5,957 bases of DNA from Flavisolibacter sp. (GTDB taxonomy: Bacteria > Bacteroidota > Bacteroidia > Chitinophagales > Chitinophagaceae). The DNA is taken from assembly GCA_017745135.1 (NCBI GenBank), contig JAGIAB010000205.1, positions 1 to 5,957 on the forward strand. The letters run 5' to 3'. Below, piece by piece: positions 1 through 5,003 of this stretch. The position numbers and the translations under genes are program-made. A model generated the notes under the pieces. The model was not told the origin of the DNA, did not search any database, and saw nothing but the letters and a program-made list of their open reading frames with translations. The number at the start of each line of letters is the position of its first letter. Positions within the stretch are counted from its first letter, which is position 1.

Positions 1-162
1 TTCTGCAAAAAAAAGATGTATGGTCAAAAAGTCAGTGCCTTCCACATTCCAATGAGCCTTTCTTGTTTTAATGTATACAACATGTTCATCTGCCAGCAGC
101 CTGTTCAGGGATTTCGCAATTTCTGAAGCATTTGCGGACTTAATTCCAATTTCTGTTTTCAT
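1..162 (-). CDS. dps: Dps family miniferritin, N-terminal part (cut by window edge)
   Basis: Dps proteins form 12-subunit shells that oxidise Fe(II) with peroxide, store iron and protect DNA in the cytoplasm. Only the first 54 residues are visible; the frame is still open at base 1. The helix A/B signature is clear: LLADEHVVYIKTRKAHWNV, then EGTDF and a second His in TIHLFF. H37 and H49 are 12 residues apart, as are the two conserved inter-subunit ferroxidase histidines of the family. Four residues after the second His, where the family usually has Asp or Glu, this protein has Ala53. That site directly follows an 8-base homopolymer (T on the coding strand), but the frame stays open past it. 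The ATG at 160-162 gives the usual short N-terminal tail. The gene lies 62 bases downstream of the OsmC-FeS gene on the same strand, so co-transcription is possible. I see no clear promoter in the gap. Confidence 0.88.
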   Translation of the reverse strand, partial: MKTEIGIKSANASEIAKSLNRLLADEHVVYIKTRKAHWNVEGTDFLTIHLFFAE

Positions 163-224
163 AATTTGAAGTTTAGTAATGAATATTCTCTATGCTTATT
201 TTTCAGTAAGATCAATTTTCCATT

Positions 225-869
225 TCAACCTGATTGATCATTTTTCAAGAACCCAAGAGCTCCTGAGGGACATAGAGTAATCTGTTGTTCAATTCTTTCA
301 GCAGATGCGCCATCGGGATCGATCCACTTCCGCAAGGCAGGCTTAAATACCTGTGGCAATTGCGACCAACATCGTGTTGAGTGCTGGCAAAGCTCCGGCT
401 TCCATAAAACAGTGATTTGTCCGTTCGTGTATTTTATAGTTTTTGCATCGCCATTCCTGAAAGCAAAGACCCGTACTTTCAAATCGCCTTGCAGAATTTT
501 AGAAACAGGACAGTTTTTTGCAATTTCCAATAACTGCATTTTTTGTTCATCGCTTACAGGGCTTAGAAAGAGAATATCACAATCAATGATAGTGTTCGTC
601 AATTCGTTTTTTGTTTCCTGATACATGTTTGTGCTGATAGCAATTCTATCAATCTCCCATCCCTTCCGGTCGATATACATTCTCAGGGTAATCAATTTAC
701 AGGAAGCCAGTGAAGAAAGCAGGAGTGTATAAGGATCGGGCCCGGCGTCCTTTCCACCTACCGACGCAGGTTCATCAGCAATAAACTTTCCATTTCGCCA
801 TTCAATAATACACTGATATTTATCGGTACCAATTGTTCCATGAACAGGTTTTTCCATTTTATATTTCAT
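225..869 (-). CDS. OsmC family protein fused to a divergent 4Fe-4S (Mjr/Fer4_19-type) domain
   Basis: Two domains, numbered from the ATG at 867-869 (214 residues). Residues about 10-138 are OsmC-like: IADEPASVGG, GPDPYTLLLSSLASC with C57, LRMYIDRKGW, and AKNCPVSK with C120. C57 and C120 match the peroxidatic/resolving cysteine pair of OsmC/Ohr proteins, which reduce organic and fatty-acid hydroperoxides with thiols. Residues about 145-208 match the small divergent 4Fe-4S domain: YTNGQITVLW, LCQHSTRC (C161, H163, C167), LPQVF, KWIDPDGAS and CPSGAL (C200). The protein has no signal peptide and should be cytoplasmic. The frame could extend upstream to a TTG at 957-959, but those 30 residues do not resemble the family and the codon is weak. 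I chose the first ATG; a second ATG four codons later is also possible. The dps gene follows on the same strand. The peroxidase and Fe-S roles are inferred from family motifs. Confidence 0.85.
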   Translation of the reverse strand: MKYKMEKPVHGTIGTDKYQCIIEWRNGKFIADEPASVGGKDAGPDPYTLLLSSLASCKLITLRMYIDRKGWEIDRIAISTNMYQETKNELTNTIIDCDILFLSPVSDEQKMQLLEIAKNCPVSKILQGDLKVRVFAFRNGDAKTIKYTNGQITVLWKPELCQHSTRCWSQLPQVFKPALRKWIDPDGASAERIEQQITLCPSGALGFLKNDQSG

Positions 870-1101
870 AACCAATAATTGTTGAGAATTCAAGGCCTCT
901 TTCAAAAAATCAAAGAAGTATCTGAGAGTTGTTGCAGGAAATACATGCCAGGCTTCCAACGACAGTTGAAAGCAAAATCCGAATCAATACCTCTCTCATT
1001 GTTTTGATTTTGATGTTAAACATGAGACCTTGTTTTCCCGGGTATTGAAAACTTTTGCTGCTAATAGCTGTTGAATGAATTTGTGCCAGAGATTATGTTA
1101 T

Positions 1102-1109
1102 TAAAGGTA
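1102..1109 (-). promoter_or_regulatory. Possible housekeeping (-7 type) promoter for the OsmC-FeS gene
   Basis: On the minus strand this reads TACCTTTA, one base off the Bacteroidota -7 consensus TAnnTTTG. It points at the OsmC-FeS gene. The -33 position has no good TTTG match; the nearest is GTTTA about 19 bases upstream. The implied leader would be about 225 bases. Weak call. Confidence 0.25.
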
Positions 1110-1221
1110 CGAAGCATTAACAGGGAATAAACTCATTAACAAAAAAACAACGGGCACTGCCATATGAATTGAAAGGAAGAAGAAAGTTTGTATCAGGATC
1201 ACCAAATGCAATAGAGGTTAC

Positions 1222-1273
1222 AATTGCACGCATGCATTCGGGCTATCTTGTTTTTTTGAATTGCTGGCATGCA
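1222..1273. repeat. Imperfect 15-base direct repeat
   Basis: AATTGCACGCATGCA (1222-1236) recurs as AATTGCTGGCATGCA (1259-1273), 13 of 15 bases identical, with 22 bases between copies. Each copy contains the palindrome GCATGC. It could be a regulator site, or a chance similarity in noncoding DNA. No function can be read from it. Confidence 0.3.
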
Positions 1274-1315
1274 GGAAGAGAGATACTGTTGTAAACGTTG
1301 AGAAGACAGAGCATT

Positions 1316-1729
1316 TTAATTAGAGAGAGTACGGGAAAGATTTCTTTCGGATTGTGCAGGATCGTCTTTGTATTTTGAAGGACACTTCATCATGATCTCC
1401 TTACATTCAAAATAATCGTCCTTCATGGAGCCTTTCAAAACAAGGCGTTCGCTGATCTCAAGATTGTCCGGCTTTGCATTATGATACACCACTTTCACAA
1501 CAGCACCAAGAGAATCCACTGCATAAAAACTTAAGTAGTTGGGATTTTTCACTGCATCATATTCCAAGGGACTTGAATGATCCAACTTGGCGATCAGGTG
1601 GACAAATCTCCCCTGCTTTTTCCTGGCAGATGTAACGGTATCATAGGTGGAAAGATCTCCCATAAAACTGGCAAGCAGGGCAATTGCTGCAACGATTGCA
1701 ATAAGAAGTATGATGTGCAAATTCTTCAT
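1316..1729 (-). CDS. ccmE: Cytochrome c maturation protein CcmE (haem chaperone), Cys-type variant
   Basis: CcmE carries haem on the outer face of the inner membrane and passes it to the apocytochrome ligation machinery. This 137-residue protein has an N-terminal membrane anchor (about residues 4-23) and an OB-fold-like domain (about 38-112), including LSFYAVDSLGAVVKVVYH, a KPDNLEISERLVLKG stretch, then YFECKEIMMKCPSKY. The last segment aligns with the proteobacterial haem-attachment region (consensus near F-A-x-x-V-L-x-K-H-D-E-x-Y). The haem-binding His is replaced by C116, and Y120 is kept, giving CxxxY. Such Cys-type CcmE proteins are known from some bacteria and archaea. The ATG at 1727-1729 is preceded by a weak purine-rich GAAGAA. 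It is the last gene of the ccmC-ccmD-ccmE order, 31 bases after ccmD. The tail after residue 122 is polar and looks disordered. Confidence 0.87.
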   Translation of the reverse strand: MKNLHIILLIAIVAAIALLASFMGDLSTYDTVTSARKKQGRFVHLIAKLDHSSPLEYDAVKNPNYLSFYAVDSLGAVVKVVYHNAKPDNLEISERLVLKGSMKDDYFECKEIMMKCPSKYKDDPAQSERNLSRTLSN

Positions 1730-1760
1730 GATTGTTCTTCAATTATTATTTGCATTGAAT

Positions 1761-1970
1761 CTATTTTTCAAGGCGGTTCATTTTCCTTTCTATTCTTATA
1801 AGGTAAATGATGATGCCCGCAAATATGGTAATGATCACTGCTGTCACAACGTAAATTTTTCCATTACTTCTCATCAAATCAGCCATCTCCGTTTGCCGGT
1901 TGCTGCCTTGTGCCATTGCTGTAAACGAAATAAACATCAGCAGAATGGTTGCGTAAATTTTCCTGATCAT
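1761..1970 (-). CDS. ccmD: CcmD-like small membrane protein
   Basis: This 69-residue protein sits exactly where CcmD is expected, between ccmC and ccmE. It has a hydrophobic N-terminus that could be a cleaved signal peptide (cut after AMA, residue 20), a short polar segment, one membrane helix (about residues 39-58), and a basic cytoplasmic tail RIERKMNRLEK. A single helix followed by an R-x-E-x-K type tail is typical of CcmD. In the model system CcmD stabilises the CcmC-CcmE-haem complex and helps release holo-CcmE. Its ATG overlaps the ccmC stop codon in an ATGA arrangement, which implies translational coupling and a shared complex. The call rests on position and topology more than sequence identity, since CcmD proteins are short and poorly conserved. 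Confidence 0.77.
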   Translation of the reverse strand: MIRKIYATILLMFISFTAMAQGSNRQTEMADLMRSNGKIYVVTAVIITIFAGIIIYLIRIERKMNRLEK

Positions 1971-2662
1971 TGATGAATGTGTTTAATTTCTCTTTGTTTA
2001 TTCAACCGCACTTTTAAGCTGGCGATCCATACACCCAACAAGGTCCATCCTGCAATAGCGGGATAAAAAACGATGCGCATGCTGGCATCAATATCATTCT
2101 TATTTAGTGCAGGATTGCCATCCTGGCCCGGATGAAGACTGGGCAACATCCTTGGAAGAATCCATATGGTTGGAAATAAAAATGCAAAAGCAAATAAATT
2201 ATAGACCGCAGAAATTTTTGCTTTCTTATCAACATCCTGAATGGAATCTCTTAAAACCAAGTAGGCTGCGTAAATCAGCAGCGCAATAGCAGTGCCTATT
2301 AACTTTGGTTCTTTGGCTACTGCGCTGAACGAAACAAACGTGGGATTGTTCGGATCGGCCCAGGTATAACTCATCCAGATAATTCCGGTAGCATAACCCA
2401 ACAAACCAAACACTATTCCAACTACGGCAAACTGCCTTGAATAGATATCATGCTTAAGGTCACTGCTCCTCAAAAATTTTATTGCATGCACTACCGATAC
2501 AATAAACAAAATCATCATCACAAACCACATGCACACATGGAAATATAAATTACGGATGGTTTCCTGTAGTTGCGGTAAACGGGGAACATCCCACAGAAGG
2601 CCCGCTGTAAATGTATAAACCAGCAACACCACACTTGTTATTTTCCACCAGTATGATTTCAT
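1967..2662 (-). CDS. ccmC: Haem-handling membrane protein CcmC (CcmC/CcsA family)
   Basis: CcmC presents haem to CcmE in the periplasm. This 231-residue protein has about six membrane helices (near 7-24, 43-62, 78-97, 121-138, 152-170, 198-217), the CcmC number. Two conserved histidines flank the haem site: H42 in LYFHVCMW and H177 in PSLHPG. Other family blocks are ATGIIW, AIALLIYAAYLVLR, ISAVYNLFAF, ILPRMLPSLHPG and MRIVFYPAIAGWTLLGVW. The WWD region between helices 3 and 4 (about 96-122) is unusual. Only W96 and W101 remain, followed by ADPNNPTF and an EPKLIG block, instead of the usual WGxWWxxD pattern. The ATG at 2660-2662 has a purine-rich GAAAAG just upstream. It heads the ccmC-ccmD-ccmE block, 74 bases downstream of the di-haem cytochrome gene. 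No ccmA, ccmB or ccmF is visible in the window. Confidence 0.9.
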   Translation of the reverse strand: MKSYWWKITSVVLLVYTFTAGLLWDVPRLPQLQETIRNLYFHVCMWFVMMILFIVSVVHAIKFLRSSDLKHDIYSRQFAVVGIVFGLLGYATGIIWMSYTWADPNNPTFVSFSAVAKEPKLIGTAIALLIYAAYLVLRDSIQDVDKKAKISAVYNLFAFAFLFPTIWILPRMLPSLHPGQDGNPALNKNDIDASMRIVFYPAIAGWTLLGVWIASLKVRLNKQREIKHIHQ

Positions 2663-2683
2663 CTTTTCATTTTAATTGAAATA

Positions 2684-2724
2684 AATAGGTTGAAAACTTT
2701 TTGATCGAATGCTTCCAACCTATT
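2684..2724 (-). terminator. 14-bp RNA hairpin between the cytochrome gene and ccmC
   Basis: In the minus-strand transcript, AATAGGTTGGAAGC (bases 2724 to 2711) pairs with GTTTTCAACCTATT (2697 to 2684) around a 13-base loop. There are 14 consecutive pairs, two of them G-U. On the plus strand those two become A-C mismatches, so the structure favours the minus-strand RNA. It starts 12 bases after the cytochrome stop and ends 21 bases before the ccmC ATG. It is followed by a moderately U-rich run (TATTTCAATT) rather than a clean U-tract. It may be a partial terminator, an RNA-stability element, or an attenuator setting ccmCDE read-through. Confidence 0.6.
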
Positions 2725-2736
2725 GTCACTTCCTTG

Positions 2737-4044
2737 TTATAGAGATTTCAGATATTCAACCAGGTCCTGCTTTTCGGAAGATGAAAGATTTAAAGAGAAA
2801 TGGGTGTTGTAGTGATTGACCACATCAATATAATCCGCATATCTTCCGTCATGATAGAAACCTCCTTTTGAGCGTGCAAACAATCCGCCCAATGGTGGCG
2901 TACGATACTTACCGGTTGGTGAACGCTTCGCTTCAAAATCATCAATTCCAATTTCAGCCGCGCTGCGAAGACTGTTATCCGTTAACAAAGTACCAGAATG
3001 GCAGGTAACACATTTTGCTTTAGTTAAGAATAAAGACTTTCCTCTTCCTGCTGCACCGGGATCAAAACTTCCTGCCGGTGGCTTTGGTGCATCAATGGAA
3101 TGTTGATAGGCACGCAGTGCAGGTAATTTAGAAGTGATGAGATCGGGATTGTTGGTTACATCGTAAAATTTATTTTCTACAGCGATAGGATATTTTGCAG
3201 GATCGTTCAAACGCGGATCTTTAAATGTTCCCTTGCCATGCATTTCCAGATTACCAACAAATGCATTCCAGTAACTGATATCGCCCCAACCGGTATACGT
3301 AGTAAGCTTCACGCCTTTCAATCCAAATGCTGCAGGAATTAAATTAGCAGCAACGCTTCCATCAGGTTTCAATGCTTTGCCATCCATAAATAAAACGGCA
3401 GCAAATTTTCCGGGTCCCCATGCTCCTAATACCGTCCTCAATGTCGTTTCATCTACATGCAGCATATCAGCAACAGGTTTTGCATTGTTTGTCAAGGAAA
3501 CAATAGCACCAACATTCAAATCCCGGTTTGGCCAGCCATCAAGACGCTTACCGATTCCCGGTGCAAATGAATTGTCCACTGTTGAATGGCAGGATGCACA
3601 AGTGATGCCGATGGATTGCAACTTTCCTGCTCCATCAAAATTTCCTTTCACACCAACAACTGCATTTAGTTTTAACAAGGCCAGGGTGGTTGCGGGATCA
3701 TCAAGATTAACCGAGCCATTACTAATGCCTGCTACCACGCTTTGCGGCAATGCCTCTGCATCTACTTTCAATCCAACAGCCAGTGCTGTTTTAGGACTTA
3801 CACCGGGACCATAACCTCCGTTAGCAGATCCTGCAATCGCTTTATCTATATGTAATAATCCGCTCCAGAAATCTTCGTCACCAAAGCTGTCGAATCTGAA
3901 AATATTTTTTCCTTCTGCGATCAATGCCGGGTCATCAGGTTTATTTTCATCATCTCCTTTTCCTTTATTGTCCTTGGTACATTGAGCAAAGACGATTACG
4001 GCAGCGAATAATAGCATCACAAGCACTTGTTTTTTGTATCTCAT
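2737..4044 (-). CDS. Di-haem c-type cytochrome lipoprotein, cytochrome c peroxidase-related
   Basis: This 435-residue exported protein has two covalent haem sites: C149-A-S-C-H153 and C345-V-T-C-H349. The N-terminus is a signal sequence ending FAQC, then TKDNKGKGDDE. C22 is the likely lipidated Cys, although Gln at -1 is not a classic lipobox. The first half carries blocks such as GPGVSPKTALAVGLKVD, GITCASCHSTVDNSF, RLDGWPNRDLNVG, GWGDISYWNAFVGNLEMHGKG. The C-terminal haem domain ends RTPPLGGLF, GGFYHDGRY (H398) and DVVNHYN, as in the cytochrome c peroxidase/MauG superfamily. Peroxide reduction or a related electron-transfer oxidation in the periplasm is inferred; the substrate is unknown. 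The downstream ccmCDE genes would help mature it, and the cupredoxin encoded upstream could be an electron partner. A candidate ECF promoter lies about 45-72 bases upstream of its ATG. Confidence 0.85.
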   Translation of the reverse strand: MRYKKQVLVMLLFAAVIVFAQCTKDNKGKGDDENKPDDPALIAEGKNIFRFDSFGDEDFWSGLLHIDKAIAGSANGGYGPGVSPKTALAVGLKVDAEALPQSVVAGISNGSVNLDDPATTLALLKLNAVVGVKGNFDGAGKLQSIGITCASCHSTVDNSFAPGIGKRLDGWPNRDLNVGAIVSLTNNAKPVADMLHVDETTLRTVLGAWGPGKFAAVLFMDGKALKPDGSVAANLIPAAFGLKGVKLTTYTGWGDISYWNAFVGNLEMHGKGTFKDPRLNDPAKYPIAVENKFYDVTNNPDLITSKLPALRAYQHSIDAPKPPAGSFDPGAAGRGKSLFLTKAKCVTCHSGTLLTDNSLRSAAEIGIDDFEAKRSPTGKYRTPPLGGLFARSKGGFYHDGRYADYIDVVNHYNTHFSLNLSSSEKQDLVEYLKSL

Positions 4045-4088
4045 AAAAAAATCTTGAGGTTAAGAATTGTATTAGGTCACATCCCTAT

Positions 4089-4116
4089 TGGAGTTTGAAA
4101 GCAATCAAAGGTTACA
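4089..4116 (-). promoter_or_regulatory. Candidate ECF sigma promoter for the di-haem cytochrome
   Basis: On the minus strand TGTAACC (4116-4110), a 14-base spacer, then AACTCCA (4095-4089). The -35-like part is identical to the two copies in the sigma/DUF4142 intergenic region. The -10-like part matches their TACTCTA at five of seven bases. Start of transcription would fall near 4083, giving a leader of about 38 bases, close to that inferred for the DUF4142 gene. Confidence 0.55.
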
Positions 4117-4201
4117 GACAAGAAGAACTATTTTAAAAAACCGTTCATATGTGTAATCGTATTGCAGAAGAAATTTGAAAAGAAATAGCAATGCAGAAGC
4201 T

Positions 4202-4876
4202 TTACATCTTTTTGATCTGGTTCATGACTCTTTCCACCATCCTATCACACCGGGAAAGATGAAAGTGAAAGATCTCCTCTTTATTATAATAAGTACTCAA
4301 TGCATTTCGCAACAAAGCTTTTGCCCGGTTCAGTCTTACTTTCACATTGACCTCGGTAAGGTTAAGGCAGGACTGCGTTTCTGCCACAGTCATATTCTCG
4401 ATCTCTCTCATCACAAATACGACCCTGTATTTTTCGGGAAGCTGACGAATCGCTTCTTCCAGTTTAATTTTTAATTCAGAGTTGAGCATTTTAACTGCAG
4501 GGGTTTGTACATCCATTGTTTGTTCACGATAATCTCTGTTTACAGCCACCTCCTTATTTAAAAAAACATACGATCTTCTTTTCTTCAATCTCAGGATACA
4601 TTCATTAATTAATATTTTCGTAAGCCAGGTCGAGAACGCCGCTTTAAAAGCAAACTTCCCAAGGTTTTCATAAGCGTTTATGTATGCTGTTTGCATGGCA
4701 TCTTCAATCTCTGCATCATCATGAATCATTGATGCTCCTACACGATACAATCGTTCGTTGTATCTCCGGACTATCATCGCATACAGGTCCTTTTCACCAT
4801 TCAGAACCCTCACAATAATTTCCTTGTCAGAAATACCACTGGCATTTGACTTTTGCGGATAGTTGAATTTCGCCAT
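4202..4876 (-). CDS. ECF-type RNA polymerase sigma factor
   Basis: This is a sigma-70 family factor of the extracytoplasmic function type, which directs RNA polymerase to envelope- or stress-response promoters. Numbering is from the ATG at 4874-4876 (224 residues). Region 2 spans about 33-101: RRYNERLYRVG, DAEIEDAMQTAYINAYENL, then FSTWLTKILINE. Region 4 spans about 137-191: IRQLPEKYRVVFVMREIENM, then the helix-turn-helix VAETQSCLNLTEVNVKVR and NRAKALLR. A C-terminal tail FHFHLSRCDRMVERVM (203-218) carries H206 and C210 in an H-x3-C spacing. An upstream in-frame ATG at 4901-4903 would add nine residues, but a candidate promoter -10 overlaps those codons. The chosen ATG has AAGAAG three bases upstream. 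No anti-sigma gene is adjacent; the next gene on the strand is the cytochrome, 157 bases on. Confidence 0.9.
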   Translation of the reverse strand: MAKFNYPQKSNASGISDKEIIVRVLNGEKDLYAMIVRRYNERLYRVGASMIHDDAEIEDAMQTAYINAYENLGKFAFKAAFSTWLTKILINECILRLKKRRSYVFLNKEVAVNRDYREQTMDVQTPAVKMLNSELKIKLEEAIRQLPEKYRVVFVMREIENMTVAETQSCLNLTEVNVKVRLNRAKALLRNALSTYYNKEEIFHFHLSRCDRMVERVMNQIKKM

Positions 4877-4887
4877 GATCTTCTTAA

Positions 4888-4916
4888 TAGAGTACAACTT
4901 CATTCAGAAGGTTACA
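4888..4916 (-). promoter_or_regulatory. Candidate autoregulatory ECF promoter of the sigma gene
   Basis: On the minus strand TGTAACC (4916-4910), a 15-base spacer, then TACTCTA (4894-4888). The match to the divergent promoter extends to nine bases, TACTCTATT. If this is the promoter, transcription starts near 4880-4882, so the ATG at 4903 cannot be used from it and the mRNA is nearly leaderless for the ATG at 4876. Identity with the two other copies suggests the sigma factor activates its own gene. Confidence 0.55.
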
Positions 4917-4935
4917 AAAGAGGTTGAATTATTTC

Positions 4936-4963
4936 TGTAACCTTTCTCACTATTCCTACTCTA
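4936..4963 (+). promoter_or_regulatory. Candidate ECF promoter of the DUF4142-cupredoxin pair
   Basis: TGTAACC (4936-4942), a 14-base spacer, then TACTCTA (4957-4963). Transcription would begin near 4970, about 34 bases before the ATG at 5004. It is divergent from the sigma gene promoter: GGTTACA (4910-4916) and TGTAACC (4936-4942) form one inverted repeat, nested inside AATAGAGTA (4886-4894) and TACTCTATT (4957-4965). Confidence 0.57.
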
Positions 4964-5003
4964 TTTAAATGACATACGATTTTTTCACTACTAAATTTTA
5001 AAC

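Larger units (their letters stand above)
870..1315. other. Gene-free stretch between ccmE and the OsmC-FeS gene
   Basis: About 445 bases with no frame that looks coding on either strand. It lies downstream of ccmE and upstream of the OsmC-FeS gene, both on the minus strand. It holds a possible Bacteroidota-type promoter -7 element, an imperfect 15-base direct repeat, and a lone GGTTACA (1216-1222) resembling the sigma-factor motif found elsewhere in the window. I found no convincing intrinsic terminator for the ccm block. The best candidate, around 1141-1160, has a stem too short to count. Confidence 0.6.

Noticed and set aside
870..959. N-terminal extension of the OsmC-FeS gene from a TTG codon at 957-959
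   Set aside because: The 30 extra residues do not resemble the family, TTG is a poor start here, no ribosome binding site is seen, and an ATG at 867-869 fits the usual OsmC start.
1141..1160. Possible terminator for the ccm block (GGCAGTGCC then a T run on the minus strand)
   Set aside because: With a realistic loop the stem is only three pairs, and it lies about 160 bases after the ccmE stop.
1577..1973. Plus-strand open frames of 74 and 108 codons
   Set aside because: They are antisense to ccmE and ccmD, and their Cys/His-rich content looks like reverse-strand translation of membrane-protein codons.
2659..2670. Three-codon upstream frame (ATG AAA AGA TGA) overlapping the ccmC start
   Set aside because: It is too short to judge and is likely a by-product of the purine-rich ribosome binding region.
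3134..3140. Additional TGTAACC boxes inside genes (also at 5749-5755)
   Set aside because: They fall inside coding sequence, encode ordinary codons (Asp-Val-Thr, Asn-Val-Thr), and lack the CTT extension and a -10 match.
3377..3814. 145-codon plus-strand open frame
   Set aside because: It is entirely antisense to the well-supported di-haem cytochrome gene and shows no recognisable domain.
4175..4474. 99-codon plus-strand open frame
   Set aside because: It lies mostly antisense to sigma factor region 4 and the C-terminal tail, and has no family features.
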